DNA of 22,842 nucleotides from a virus, in the IMG/VR virus record IMGVR_UViG_3300004772_000026, positions 1-22,842 of that record; one strand, given 5' to 3'. Below, one piece after another: positions 8,028 through 15,906 of the stretch. The notes below the pieces were generated by a model. That model made no database searches and had not been told where the DNA came from. It saw nothing but the letters and a program-made list of their open reading frames with translations. The position numbers were made by a program, and so were the translations under genes. Positions within the stretch are counted from its first letter, which is position 1. The number at the start of each line of letters is the position of its first letter.

Positions 8028-8899
8028 TATCGGCTCCCACGTTGAATTTTCAATTTCTGCTTAGCGTATTCTTCCGGCGTCATTTTGTTCAACCGAGCAA
8101 TGTCCATTTCCTCGCTTGTCAAGCGCATGGTCCGGCTGCCAGGCGTCCCACGAGTGACCGGTGCCGCCGCAGGTGCCGGTTGCTGCGCAGCACGAGGCCG
8201 AGCAGCTTGTTCCATGGGATTTTCTGCTGCCACAACCGACACAGGAGGAGCAGGCTTTTTAATCTTCAACGTGGTTTCAATGGCGTCAAAATATTCGTCT
8301 GTGTCTGGGACGATACCTTCTGCGGTCGCCAAGTTATGCGCCGCCACCATACGTTGGAAATTGCGGCTGTCTTGAGCATATTCAGGATGCGCACGAACCC
8401 ATGACGCCGAACGAGGAGACAAGCGTGAAGCCAATTCCTCAACAGGGTCTTGAGTGCTGCGTATTTCTTGCGGAGGCTTGCTCCGCATGGCTTCTTCGCC
8501 GTTTCGGAGTTGAAGCAGCTTAGCTTCAGCGCCAGACATTTCTTTCTGGATTGCTGCCGCTGTCTGGTAATCCCCCGCAGACATTGCCTCAGCATACCGT
8601 GCCACGTAAATTTCAGCATTGCTTTCCAAAGTGCTAATTGCACTACGGATAAGCTGCAAATTGCTCGAATCTACTTCATTTTGGCGTTGGGCTGCTTTTT
8701 GTTCAGCTCTAAACCGGGCGGCTTTTTCCGCTGCAAGCTGCCGTTTTAGTTCTTCAACTGCGGCGGTTTCGTCAATTCGTTGAGGTTCTTCTGTTGCAGG
8801 AGCAACCTCTCTGACTTCGACAGTGGCTTCGCCCGTTTCTGACGGTTCCGTTTCAATTTCGACGGAAACATCTTTGGTTTCATCTGTTTCTTCGGTCAT
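8027..8899 (-). CDS. Putative capsid scaffolding protein
   Basis: A 290-residue protein with a strongly acidic N-terminus (MTEETDETKDVSVEIETEP), a long charged coiled coil at about 45-130 (EELKRQLAAEKAARFRAEQKA) and a Pro/Ala-rich linker. A short basic C-terminal segment ends in YAKQKLKIQRGSR. This composition (acidic, highly helical, small basic tail) and the place between portal and major capsid are characteristic of scaffolding proteins, which bind coat subunits and are removed on maturation. The start ATG at 8899 shares its A with the TAA of the GroES-like gene and has AGGG seven bases upstream. An upstream in-frame GTG at 8905 is less likely. Motif-level proof is not possible because scaffolds share little sequence. 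Confidence 0.75.
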   Translation of the reverse strand: MTEETDETKDVSVEIETEPSETGEATVEVREVAPATEEPQRIDETAAVEELKRQLAAEKAARFRAEQKAAQRQNEVDSSNLQLIRSAISTLESNAEIYVARYAEAMSAGDYQTAAAIQKEMSGAEAKLLQLRNGEEAMRSKPPQEIRSTQDPVEELASRLSPRSASWVRAHPEYAQDSRNFQRMVAAHNLATAEGIVPDTDEYFDAIETTLKIKKPAPPVSVVAAENPMEQAARPRAAQQPAPAAAPVTRGTPGSRTMRLTSEEMDIARLNKMTPEEYAKQKLKIQRGSR

Positions 8900-9291
8900 T
8901 ACCACACCCTATCCGGTTGGTCGATACGCCCACGCACGTTAATATCTTCAAGAACGCGGCACAATACGCCGTTCACAGTAATGCTCCACCCATCAGACGG
9001 GCGGAAAAATACCCAATCGTCCAATTTAATGCTCATTCCTGAAAACCAGCCGTCGCCATTATCAACAAATGCGCCAAAACCCGTTTTAACAATCAAACCT
9101 ACCTTAGATTGCACACGGTCTTCGTCTCGATGAGTATCAGGAAGATACAAACCAGATTTTGTCTTTTCAGGACGAAGGTAAACTGCAATCAAAACTTGAT
9201 TATTGAACAGTTCAACTGCGCTGATATCTCCCAAATCTGTTTTTAGCTTTGTCGCAGGGTCAACGTCATGCACCATTGTCATGAACGGCAT
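8899..9291 (-). CDS. Phage GroES-like co-chaperonin
   Basis: A 130-residue protein that reads as a Cpn10/GroES fold. VLIAVYLRPEKTKSGLYLPD at about 33-52 contains the mobile-loop-like TKSGLYLP segment. It is followed by VGLIVKTGFGAF (64-75), then a roof-loop-like region and DDWVFFRPSDGW. The C-terminal strand reads GVLCRVLEDINVRGRI. GroES caps GroEL; phage versions such as T4 gp31 direct folding of large capsid proteins. The start at 9291 has GGAG seven bases upstream. A longer frame to 9447 would overlap the neighbouring gene heavily and adds an unrelated hydrophobic stretch. At about 130 residues it is longer than host GroES (about 97), as other phage versions are. It lies directly before the scaffold-like gene, which supports a role in capsid assembly. 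Confidence 0.8.
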   Translation of the reverse strand: MPFMTMVHDVDPATKLKTDLGDISAVELFNNQVLIAVYLRPEKTKSGLYLPDTHRDEDRVQSKVGLIVKTGFGAFVDNGDGWFSGMSIKLDDWVFFRPSDGWSITVNGVLCRVLEDINVRGRIDQPDRVW

Positions 9292-9304
9292 GTAAAAACT
9301 CCGG

Positions 9305-9505
9305 TTAGCGTTGGTCTGTGATTGATTTAGTTTCGTCGCACAACGAAAGAGCAAGTCGGAGCCCTTCAATGGCTCCGACTTTCCAGCAATAATCAGAAAA
9401 ATCAGCAATACTATGCCGATTCGCAATGTGTTCCATGCGTTCGACAATAGCGTCGCTGATAAATTTCCTGATTAGCGCATCATAATGCTGGGCTTGCGTT
9501 AGCAT
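9305..9505 (-). CDS. Small phage protein of unknown function
   Basis: A 66-residue mostly helical protein (MLTQAQHYDALIRKFISDAI, later CWKVGAIEGLRLALSLCDE) with no motif I recognise. The ATG at 9505 shares its A with the TAA of the upstream DUF551-like gene (TAATG), and AGAGG lies seven bases before it, so coupling is likely. The open frame continues upstream to 9532, but that would extend into the neighbour without an SD. It is one of three small genes sitting between the Gly/Lys/His-rich protein and the GroES-like gene. Nothing in the sequence indicates a function. Confidence 0.7.
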   Translation of the reverse strand: MLTQAQHYDALIRKFISDAIVERMEHIANRHSIADFSDYCWKVGAIEGLRLALSLCDETKSITDQR

Positions 9506-9696
9506 TATGGTGCCTCTGGCAATTCCATCCAATGGGTGATGCCGTCAGAGTCAATTTCATCGCCGTTGCGGGCACAGAAAAAAAACCCATCTTCATCAAG
9601 CCATACCGTTAGACAACGGTCATATTCTACTGACCATACCATGATATCGGTGCAGTCAGTTGGGGCGGTGTCAATGGGCATCCATTCATTCGTCAT
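9505..9696 (-). CDS. DUF551-like small phage protein (copy 1)
   Basis: A 63-residue protein with the pattern NEWMPIDTAPTDCTDIMVW at the start and ITHWMELPEAP at the end. The W-x-P-I-x-T-A-P opening and the T-H-W-x-x-L/P-x-P close are the hallmark of small DUF551 phage proteins, whose function is unknown. The start at 9696 has GAGG nine bases upstream; the in-frame ATG at 9705 sits directly against that GAGG and is less likely. It overlaps the end of the acidic protein by 11 bases and its own stop overlaps the next start. It is the most distant of three paralogs here; the other two are adjacent at 15890-16263. Confidence 0.75.
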   Translation of the reverse strand: MTNEWMPIDTAPTDCTDIMVWSVEYDRCLTVWLDEDGFFFCARNGDEIDSDGITHWMELPEAP

Positions 9697-9973
9697 CTTC
9701 GTCATCCTCGGCGCTCAGAGCTTCAATCGTTGCCATCACGCCTGCAACAAACCCGCTGAAATGCGCGTGCGCGACTTCGCAATAGTCTTCGTCTTCCTCG
9801 TCCTCGTCCTCATCGTCCTCATCGTGCATAGCTTCGTCAAAAATCAAATAAGCGTTTTCCGCCAATTCTTGGACTTCAATGAGAATTTCATCTCCCGCCG
9901 CGACAAGAGCATTCAAACGCTCCATAATAGCTTCAAACTGCGCGTTATCCAACTTAACTGACACTTCGTGCAT
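9686..9973 (-). CDS. Acidic small phage protein of unknown function
   Basis: A 95-residue protein. Residues 1-48 are helical (MHEVSVKLDNAQFEAIMERL). Then comes a run of almost only Asp and Glu at about 50-63, a short hydrophobic segment (HFSGFVAGVMATIEAL) and an acidic tail DDEDDE. The ATG at 9973 has GGAGG five bases upstream and lies one base after the stop of the preceding gene. Upstream in-frame ATG codons at 9988 and 10060 would overlap the preceding gene and lack a good SD. The composition resembles DNA-mimic or protein-binding acidic proteins, but I have no family match and do not assign a function. It overlaps the next gene by 11 bases. Confidence 0.7.
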   Translation of the reverse strand: MHEVSVKLDNAQFEAIMERLNALVAAGDEILIEVQELAENAYLIFDEAMHDEDDEDEDEEDEDYCEVAHAHFSGFVAGVMATIEALSAEDDEDDE

Positions 9974-9974
9974 A

Positions 9975-10928
9975 TCAACCTCCACCATACTGTTTAATCT
10001 TTTCCAAACGCCCCCGACCGCCGCCTGCTCCTGCGTCGATAGGGTATTCAGCACGGCCACCAGACTTGCGGCCCATAGCCGCGCCAGGCGGCATCATTCC
10101 AGGCCCTGCGGGCGGCATGGGCATTCCAGCCGGCATAGGCATGCCAGCCGGCATAGGCATGCCAGCAGGCCCTGCCGGCGGCATCGGCATAGCAGGACGC
10201 GGCTGCATCTGTGGCATGCCCTGGTCTTGCCCCTGGCCGGCCCGTGGAGCGCCGATAATGATGTTGATGTTGGTCTTGCCCTTGGCACGCCCGCCATCCT
10301 TGCGGGCCATGCGGTCGCCCGTTGGGCGCGTGCCCTGCATTTCGCCATCGGACACACTTCGCGCCTTGCCGCCCATGCAACGTTCGCACCGGCACACTTT
10401 ATGGTGAATCTCACCGCCATGGGCCTTGCCCGTCAGCGCCTTGGGCTTGACCATCTTATGGATAAGCACACGGTCCTGAGCTTCGTCTGTGTGTGCTGCA
10501 CCGCCCCGCGCACGGTGCGTCAGTTCACTGCCCATGAAAGACGTGTTCAACGGGCCACCACCCATTTTGTGGGCACGCCCGCCTTTTTTCATGCCGCCGA
10601 CATGCTCATTGCCGCCGTCCCGGTATTCGTTGGCAATCTTCACATCCCGGTTCAACACGGCGTCAATCGGCGGCATTGCCTTGCCACCCGCCTTTCGAGG
10701 CTTGCGCCCCGCATGCATCTTGCCCTCTGCGCCTTCTGCCTTCAAAGCCCCGCCATGTTTGAATTGGCGCTTACTGACTGGGCGCATGCCCGTCTGGGCG
10801 TAGGCATTCAAAGCATCAGGCGGCGTGTAACCAGATGCGTCAATCGGTGCACCGCGAGGGTCAGCGCCAATCATGCGCGCAATCTTGCTTCTCATTGCCT
10901 CACGGGCCAGACGGGATTCTTTAGACAT
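9975..10928 (-). CDS. Gly/Lys/Met/Pro-rich basic repeat protein, possibly virion-associated
   Basis: A 317-residue low-complexity protein. The N-terminus (residues 1-50) is helical. Residues about 55-230 carry spaced K-x-G-G-[RK]-A or related motifs (KHGGAL, KAGGKA, KKGGRA, KDGGRA, and KSGGRA near the C-terminus). A CRCERC cluster near residue 178 could bind metal. Residues about 245-295 are Met/Pro/Ala/Gly-rich with tandem PAGMPM units, encoded by three 18-bp repeats at 10117-10170. HAGRKPRKAGG also appears in nearly the same form in the protein at 3658-4137. The ATG has CGGAG seven bases upstream and lies four bases after the ART gene. A long frame runs antisense (9879-10967) as a shadow of the high-GC codon pattern. 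Binding to packaged DNA is a guess from charge. Confidence 0.75.
   Translation of the reverse strand: MSKESRLAREAMRSKIARMIGADPRGAPIDASGYTPPDALNAYAQTGMRPVSKRQFKHGGALKAEGAEGKMHAGRKPRKAGGKAMPPIDAVLNRDVKIANEYRDGGNEHVGGMKKGGRAHKMGGGPLNTSFMGSELTHRARGGAAHTDEAQDRVLIHKMVKPKALTGKAHGGEIHHKVCRCERCMGGKARSVSDGEMQGTRPTGDRMARKDGGRAKGKTNINIIIGAPRAGQGQDQGMPQMQPRPAMPMPPAGPAGMPMPAGMPMPAGMPMPPAGPGMMPPGAAMGRKSGGRAEYPIDAGAGGGRGRLEKIKQYGGG
10117..10170 (-). repeat. Three tandem 18-bp repeats encoding PAGMPM units
   Basis: Three consecutive 18-bp units (10117-10134, 10135-10152, 10153-10170; core GGCAT[AT]CCAG), two differing by one base and the first by two. They lie in frame within the Gly/Met/Pro-rich protein at 9975-10928 and encode repeated PAGMPM. 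Copy number could vary by slippage. Confidence 0.85.
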
Positions 10929-10932
10929 AAAA

Positions 10933-12009
10933 TTACTCCGATTGCGGGCGCTTCAAAAGCGTTTTAGTTATATTTACAGCGTTTGTGGCATACTTGCCAG
11001 GGTTTGTCAAAGACATTGCGTGGTGCAACACGGGATTCTTCTGTGTGTTAACCACTTCGCCGCCCCGTTTATACCGGTGTTTAATGTCAATAATGCTGGG
11101 GTCAAAAATAACGTGATTGTGGGTAGGGTTGCCGGTTGGGCCACGACTGTTAGCGTCTAGGTAGCGAATGCCATGGATGCCTGCCTCCTGCAAAACGGCG
11201 GCAGCAGAGGGTGAATTTTCCCCATAACTGGAAAGAGCATGATGCAAATCTTTGCCGGTGGCTTCAACGCCAACATTTGCAGTTCTAGCAACATGTTGCA
11301 CAACAGGATTTTGCCCACTCAGCGGTTTATCCCAATCCAAAAAATGTTCTGGATTGGCGTTTACGCGAACGTGGTAAAGGTGCCCTCGTCTAGATGTTAT
11401 TCTTTCATATTCTTTTTGCATTTCTTTTATTTTTTCTTTTAAAACATCTTTATCTAAATTACGCCCTTCATTGTTTAACCACGTTGCTTTTTCATTATAA
11501 ACTTTTCTGTCTGCGGCATCAGTTGTATTTTTTTTATAACTTTCTGCTGTTGCTTTGTTTTGCGCAACATACAGCCCATGCCCATACGCTTGCGCGCCTT
11601 CGCCGGTTCCAATTTTATCCGACCGAAAACGCCCCAACGGAAAATCTTTCACCACCGACGCACCTTCCGGCACCGGTTGACTCGCCAAGACATGCTCTTG
11701 CTGCCCTGTGGGATGTTGAATCAATCGCTCCGCAGGAAATTCGTGCGGCGTGCCATGCCAGGCATCAAACCCCGTTTCATTTGCCGGCTCTACATCTCCC
11801 CCAGACGCAAACCCCATCGGAGAACCACTAACATGAACCCCCGGCAACATTGACGCAGGATGCTGCCCTACAGCACCGCCACCGGCCAGCATGGGCATGG
11901 CAGCCGAATAGGGGGCTCTATCCCCCGGCAACGGGCCAATTGCCCTACCAAGGCCCTTGGCAACCATAACGGCGCGTTTTACCGCGCGGTGAGGGTCATC
12001 AAATATCAT
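10933..12009 (-). CDS. ADP-ribosyltransferase-like effector (ART polyvalent-protein type)
   Basis: A 358-residue protein. Residues about 80-310 look like an ADP-ribosyltransferase domain of the kind found in phage polyvalent proteins. AWHGTPHEF (83-91) holds the H-G-T motif, and KIGTGEGAQAYGHGLYVAQ (132-150) holds the conserved glycine-rich strand and Tyr147. GIHGIRYLDANSRG (277-290) and HNHVIFDPSIIDI (297-309) form the closing strands. The third catalytic residue cannot be named with confidence. Compared with relatives I remember, about 35 residues separate HGTP from the GTGEG block, and a Lys/Glu helix at about 185-205 is encoded by AT-rich DNA, so both look inserted. The ATG overlaps the portal stop (ATGA) with GGAGG seven bases upstream. 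Being encoded beside the portal suggests it could be packaged and injected to modify host proteins, which is inference. Confidence 0.75.
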   Translation of the reverse strand: MIFDDPHRAVKRAVMVAKGLGRAIGPLPGDRAPYSAAMPMLAGGGAVGQHPASMLPGVHVSGSPMGFASGGDVEPANETGFDAWHGTPHEFPAERLIQHPTGQQEHVLASQPVPEGASVVKDFPLGRFRSDKIGTGEGAQAYGHGLYVAQNKATAESYKKNTTDAADRKVYNEKATWLNNEGRNLDKDVLKEKIKEMQKEYERITSRRGHLYHVRVNANPEHFLDWDKPLSGQNPVVQHVARTANVGVEATGKDLHHALSSYGENSPSAAAVLQEAGIHGIRYLDANSRGPTGNPTHNHVIFDPSIIDIKHRYKRGGEVVNTQKNPVLHHAMSLTNPGKYATNAVNITKTLLKRPQSE

Positions 12010-14294
12010 TGCCGTGCCTCCGCTTGGGCCACAATCGGTTGCGCAATCGGCGCACCTTCAGGATGGCGAATAATTTCTTTGGCCAATTGGAGCAGTTCCA
12101 GTTTCTCGCGGCTCTCCCGGTCTTGCGCCCGGTTCTGAGCCTCAGATGCAGCTACACGGTGCTGCACTTGCACCCCTGCCTGCTTGGTCTGCGCGTCTAA
12201 CAACCGCGCCTGCGCGGTCATTTGTTCCGCATTAGACGGGCCTTCTGGTGCTGCGGAAGCCTCTTTTTGATACACCGCCGCGTGCATCTGTGCCTTGGCA
12301 GCTTCAGCTTTGGCCTTCATTGCCTTGGTGTCAGCTTCCTGCTTTTTAATGTTCAGCGTTGCAATTTCTTTTTGGACAGCCGGCGGCAATGCCTGTTGCT
12401 TTTCTGGCGAAGCCATAAATTGCTCAGGATTGCTAAATCCAATCGCCGCCAACGCCGCCTTGTCAATCGCAATGGGGTCATACAACTGCGGGCTTGCCGC
12501 CTGGAGTTGTTTTAGCGCCATAATCTTCATGACCCGCTGACTATGAGACGCGGTGTTCGGGTCTGCCTGCGGCACCAACTCACAATCCGTCAAAGCTTTA
12601 AGGAAATTATTCTCGTCCCATTGATACGCGGGCTTTTTGTTTCGCTGCCAAAAACTCTCAGGATGCTCCCGGAACACTTTCACCAGCAACTGAAACTCCA
12701 ACGCCTGCGCAGCATGCAAGCGTTTGTGAACAGAGTTCATAATTTTGGTGGCTTGCTCAATCATCGCTAGAGTTGTGCCAACAGGCGCATCAGCTCGGCC
12801 TTCACCGACCTGTTGCTCCGACGTGCCGCCAATCCGCATGCCCGTGGTTGCCATGTCGCCAACCAACGCCATTAGGGCTTGGGACGGTTCCTTATACGGA
12901 AGCGGCATGACAGCTTGATTAATTGGCATACCTCCCGTCTTGACTGGCGAACCGCCGCCAGGAGGGACACGGAAGATGTTGCTGTTTTGCCTAGCCCCAA
13001 CATCTGCAAACAAAAAGCCCGGAAAGTTAGAATACATTCCAGCGTCCAAAAGCTCGCGCCAAGCAGCAGTAATAGCATTAGTAGTATTACCCAAAATGTG
13101 AAGAAGCCCAATGTCATAAAAACCAAGGCCAGGAACAAAAGTATATTTGACAAAATTTTCGCGGGCTTCCGGGAGTGTGTCTGCTTTGTCATAGTTCCTC
13201 ACAATGGACAAAATTTTCTTTGACGATACGTCAATCGTCACGCGATACGGAACCTCAAGCCCCGTTACTTTGCCTTTTAGTTTATGCTCAAACCCTACAA
13301 TATCCAACTCACAATACGTTTCATAAATCTCCCGGTCCCGGTCATTGGGGTTCGATACGTTTTCCGAAATACCCTGTTGTGCCTGCTTTTCTTCCTGCAC
13401 CGCGTCCATCTTGCGTTCATGCGGCGTTGACAAATCAACATCCCGATAAACGCCAAGAATTTGCAACCGCTTGACAACCGAGGGACGCATTAGCACCCGA
13501 TGCGTTACACGACGCGCATTGCTCAAATCCGTAGCGGAATTGTTCACAATCAAATCGTCTGCATCAACCGTTTCAGAAACCGGCCTATTGCGCAAAGGAC
13601 AAAAATACACTTTCTTAAAAGCCGTGCCGCCAAAACCCAAAAGCAGCAACATCCTGTCCGTGTCTGGATAATACTCAGTCGCCGTAGCTGTAAGATAGTG
13701 GTTTAAGTCTTTTTCCAGAGCATCGGCCAATTCATCATTGCCAATCAACGCGCCGTTATTGTCATCCCTGATTTTCACCGGGCCGTCTGTGGGTAGCAAC
13801 TCCGACCTGGCGTTAGCCTGGAACCGCAGCACGGCTTCCAGCAGCAGCGGGTGACGCACCCGGCTCATGCCCTCAACAGGAGCGCCGTCGGCGGCGCCCG
13901 CAAGGCCCGGAATCTCGACCTTCAAGCCCAGCAGCTTAATGCCTTGGGCGCGGTCCTCAACCCAATCCTGACGGCTCTGCATGTCGTCGTCAATGCCGCG
14001 CATCAAGTCGTCGCTGATACGTGCTAGTTCCGTTTCACTGATATCTTCAACCAGATTGTCAAACCACCCTTTAGGGTGCGCATCCCCTCCGGCAGCTACA
14101 GGAGAACCGTCAAGCGAAATAGTAACGCTCCCGTCATCGTGCTCAATGCGGATTATATTGCCATCGTCATCCGTTACAGGTTCATCCGGGCCTTGCGTGT
14201 CATCGAGCAAAACCTGTGCAGGGTCTGGCTGGTTCAGAGGCTCTGCCTCATTTTGCAACCGGATATGGGCGTTGGACGGGATAAGACCAGACAT
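12006..14294 (-). CDS. Portal protein
   Basis: A 762-residue protein with the style of P22-like portals. Residues about 80-170 (DISETELARISDDLMRGIDDD, then RHPLLLEAVLRFQANARSEL) form the entry region, and YCELDIVGFEHKLKGKVTGLEVPYRVTIDVS is near 330-360. A wing and crown part follows (NNAITAAWRELLDAGMYSNFPGF, then VGDMATTGMRIGGTSEQQVGEGRADAPVGT). The last ~120 residues, about 640-740, are a long charged Ala/Lys/Gln coiled coil. Portals form the dodecameric DNA channel at one vertex and work with the terminase. P22's portal is 725 residues, so the size fits. SD AAGGA lies seven bases before the ATG, and terL ends 10 bases upstream. The stop overlaps the ART start. Confidence 0.9.
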   Translation of the reverse strand: MSGLIPSNAHIRLQNEAEPLNQPDPAQVLLDDTQGPDEPVTDDDGNIIRIEHDDGSVTISLDGSPVAAGGDAHPKGWFDNLVEDISETELARISDDLMRGIDDDMQSRQDWVEDRAQGIKLLGLKVEIPGLAGAADGAPVEGMSRVRHPLLLEAVLRFQANARSELLPTDGPVKIRDDNNGALIGNDELADALEKDLNHYLTATATEYYPDTDRMLLLLGFGGTAFKKVYFCPLRNRPVSETVDADDLIVNNSATDLSNARRVTHRVLMRPSVVKRLQILGVYRDVDLSTPHERKMDAVQEEKQAQQGISENVSNPNDRDREIYETYCELDIVGFEHKLKGKVTGLEVPYRVTIDVSSKKILSIVRNYDKADTLPEARENFVKYTFVPGLGFYDIGLLHILGNTTNAITAAWRELLDAGMYSNFPGFLFADVGARQNSNIFRVPPGGGSPVKTGGMPINQAVMPLPYKEPSQALMALVGDMATTGMRIGGTSEQQVGEGRADAPVGTTLAMIEQATKIMNSVHKRLHAAQALEFQLLVKVFREHPESFWQRNKKPAYQWDENNFLKALTDCELVPQADPNTASHSQRVMKIMALKQLQAASPQLYDPIAIDKAALAAIGFSNPEQFMASPEKQQALPPAVQKEIATLNIKKQEADTKAMKAKAEAAKAQMHAAVYQKEASAAPEGPSNAEQMTAQARLLDAQTKQAGVQVQHRVAASEAQNRAQDRESREKLELLQLAKEIIRHPEGAPIAQPIVAQAEARQ

Positions 14295-14304
14295 TCAAAA
14301 TTCC

Positions 14305-15906
14305 TTAATACAACGGGGCGAGCGGTTTTCCGATGTGTTGCTTAGACCGCTCTATCTCATCAATTCGTTCAACGGTGCGTTGCAGCATTCCAATCTCTCG
14401 CAAATGCCGCAACGCCATCGACACTGTATCAACCAAGTCATCGTGTTTGCCTTTTGGAAAAACAGCAACTTGGTTGATAACCATCTGCGCCCAATCCTTG
14501 TTTGGCGCGTATATCATGCCCTCTGCAAACAAATGTTGCACGGAATATAACCGCGCGAGTTTATCTGTAGAACGCGGGTCTTGTAACTGAACAGAAAAAT
14601 CTTCGTTATAATACAGCCTTCTTAGCTCTTGTGCAACGCTAATTCCTGCGGCCTTGTTTTCAATTAGCAATTTGTCTACTTTAAAAAATTTGCACGTCTT
14701 GGCAACTTTTATAACCAAGTCGTGAAGCGCCAGCCGCTCCTGCCATCCCATGCACAGCATTAGGCGCGGGGCCCCATCTGCATCTTCCGCAGAGCCGCTA
14801 TGCAACCTACCTCGACCATCTACACTCCGGGTAGACCGCGCCGTCTGGTCTGCTGAAAACAGCCCCCATATTGTTAGAGCGCTGTAATCATTTTCTTGTT
14901 TTTCGGTGTAAGCCGTATCCAAAGAAGCAATGACAAAATCAAATAGCGGGTAATCGTCTGCCTCCCATAACTGCCACCAGTCAGGGTCAATAACGCCGCC
15001 GCCGCGCGGTGCTGGCAACTGCGCAAACTGCCCTGCCGTAGCGTAAGGCCCCATGATTTTTTCTTCACGCTCCACCACCCACAGCGGGAACCTGGCGGGG
15101 AACAGCAGCTCACCCACCTCAGTGCGAGGGTCTTCAAACCCTAGCCGCGTTGGTTGAGCCCGTGTCGGGTCATACCGCATAGGCAACATTAAATGGTCGT
15201 AACCAAGGTCTTCATCGAGAATAACGCCGGACACGTCTCCTTCGTGCAATCGCTGCATAACCACAACGATGGCGCTAGTTTCTGGATTGTTCAGGCGGGT
15301 TGGGACAGCTTCTTTGAACCACCGTATGGTTGTTTCTCGTTTCTGTTCCGATTCGGCCCCTTCAACGCTATGCGGGTCGTCAATAATAACGCGGTCGCCA
15401 CGATTACCCGTAATAGAGCCGGCAGCTGCGGCTTGCCTAAATCCTGTATCTGTGTTGTCAAATTTAATTTTCTGGTTTTGGTCTGTAGTTAGTTTGACAT
15501 GCGGCCAGCGGCTTTTATACCAGTCGCTTTCGACTAAACGCCGCATGCGCATATTGTCGCGGACGGCAAGGTCTTGTGTATGCGAGGCGCACACATACCG
15601 CATGTGTGGCAGATTGCACGGCCCCCACTCCCAAGCCGGCCAGAACACGCTGACGGCGAGGCTTTTCATGGTGCCTGGCGGAATGTTTACCAACAGCCGA
15701 TTGTAATTATCAACGTCATCCGTAATGGCTTCGAGATGCATACAGATGGCGTCAATGTGCCAACCGTGGATATATGGTTGCGATGGCTCAACAATATGCC
15801 ACGCCATTTGAATGAACGTTGCAAGGCTGTCACGACAATCGGCGCGGTCCAATTCTAGCAGCGTTTGCTTTGCGTCAATTGTTTTGCCGTCAATTTTGAC
15901 TAGCAT
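14305..15906 (-). CDS. terL: Terminase large subunit (packaging ATPase and nuclease)
   Basis: A 533-residue protein. The ATPase domain has a deviant Walker A NIPPGTMKS at 74-82, with Met where Gly is usual, as seen in many phage terminases. Walker B is VIIDD at 173-177. The nuclease domain has its acidic metal-binding residues in SLDTAYTEKQENDYSAL (Asp330), IENKAAG (Glu416) and KHDDLVDT (Asp489, Asp490 and Asp493). A hydrophilic ~28-residue stretch at about 351-380 (TARSTRSVDGRGRLHSGSAE) interrupts the nuclease fold between two strands and looks like an insertion. The ATG overlaps the previous gene by 17 bases. Seven small genes separate it from terS, which is unusual. It is confidently identified. 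Confidence 0.95.
   Translation of the reverse strand: MLVKIDGKTIDAKQTLLELDRADCRDSLATFIQMAWHIVEPSQPYIHGWHIDAICMHLEAITDDVDNYNRLLVNIPPGTMKSLAVSVFWPAWEWGPCNLPHMRYVCASHTQDLAVRDNMRMRRLVESDWYKSRWPHVKLTTDQNQKIKFDNTDTGFRQAAAAGSITGNRGDRVIIDDPHSVEGAESEQKRETTIRWFKEAVPTRLNNPETSAIVVVMQRLHEGDVSGVILDEDLGYDHLMLPMRYDPTRAQPTRLGFEDPRTEVGELLFPARFPLWVVEREEKIMGPYATAGQFAQLPAPRGGGVIDPDWWQLWEADDYPLFDFVIASLDTAYTEKQENDYSALTIWGLFSADQTARSTRSVDGRGRLHSGSAEDADGAPRLMLCMGWQERLALHDLVIKVAKTCKFFKVDKLLIENKAAGISVAQELRRLYYNEDFSVQLQDPRSTDKLARLYSVQHLFAEGMIYAPNKDWAQMVINQVAVFPKGKHDDLVDTVSMALRHLREIGMLQRTVERIDEIERSKQHIGKPLAPLY

Noticed and set aside
10117-10170. CRISPR-like array
   Set aside because: The 18-bp units are contiguous, in frame and encode a protein repeat; there are no spacers.
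9879-10967. 362-residue open frame on the plus strand
   Set aside because: It lies antisense to the Gly/Lys-rich gene, is His/Arg/Ala-rich from the mirror codon pattern, has no SD and conflicts with the tightly spaced leftward operon.
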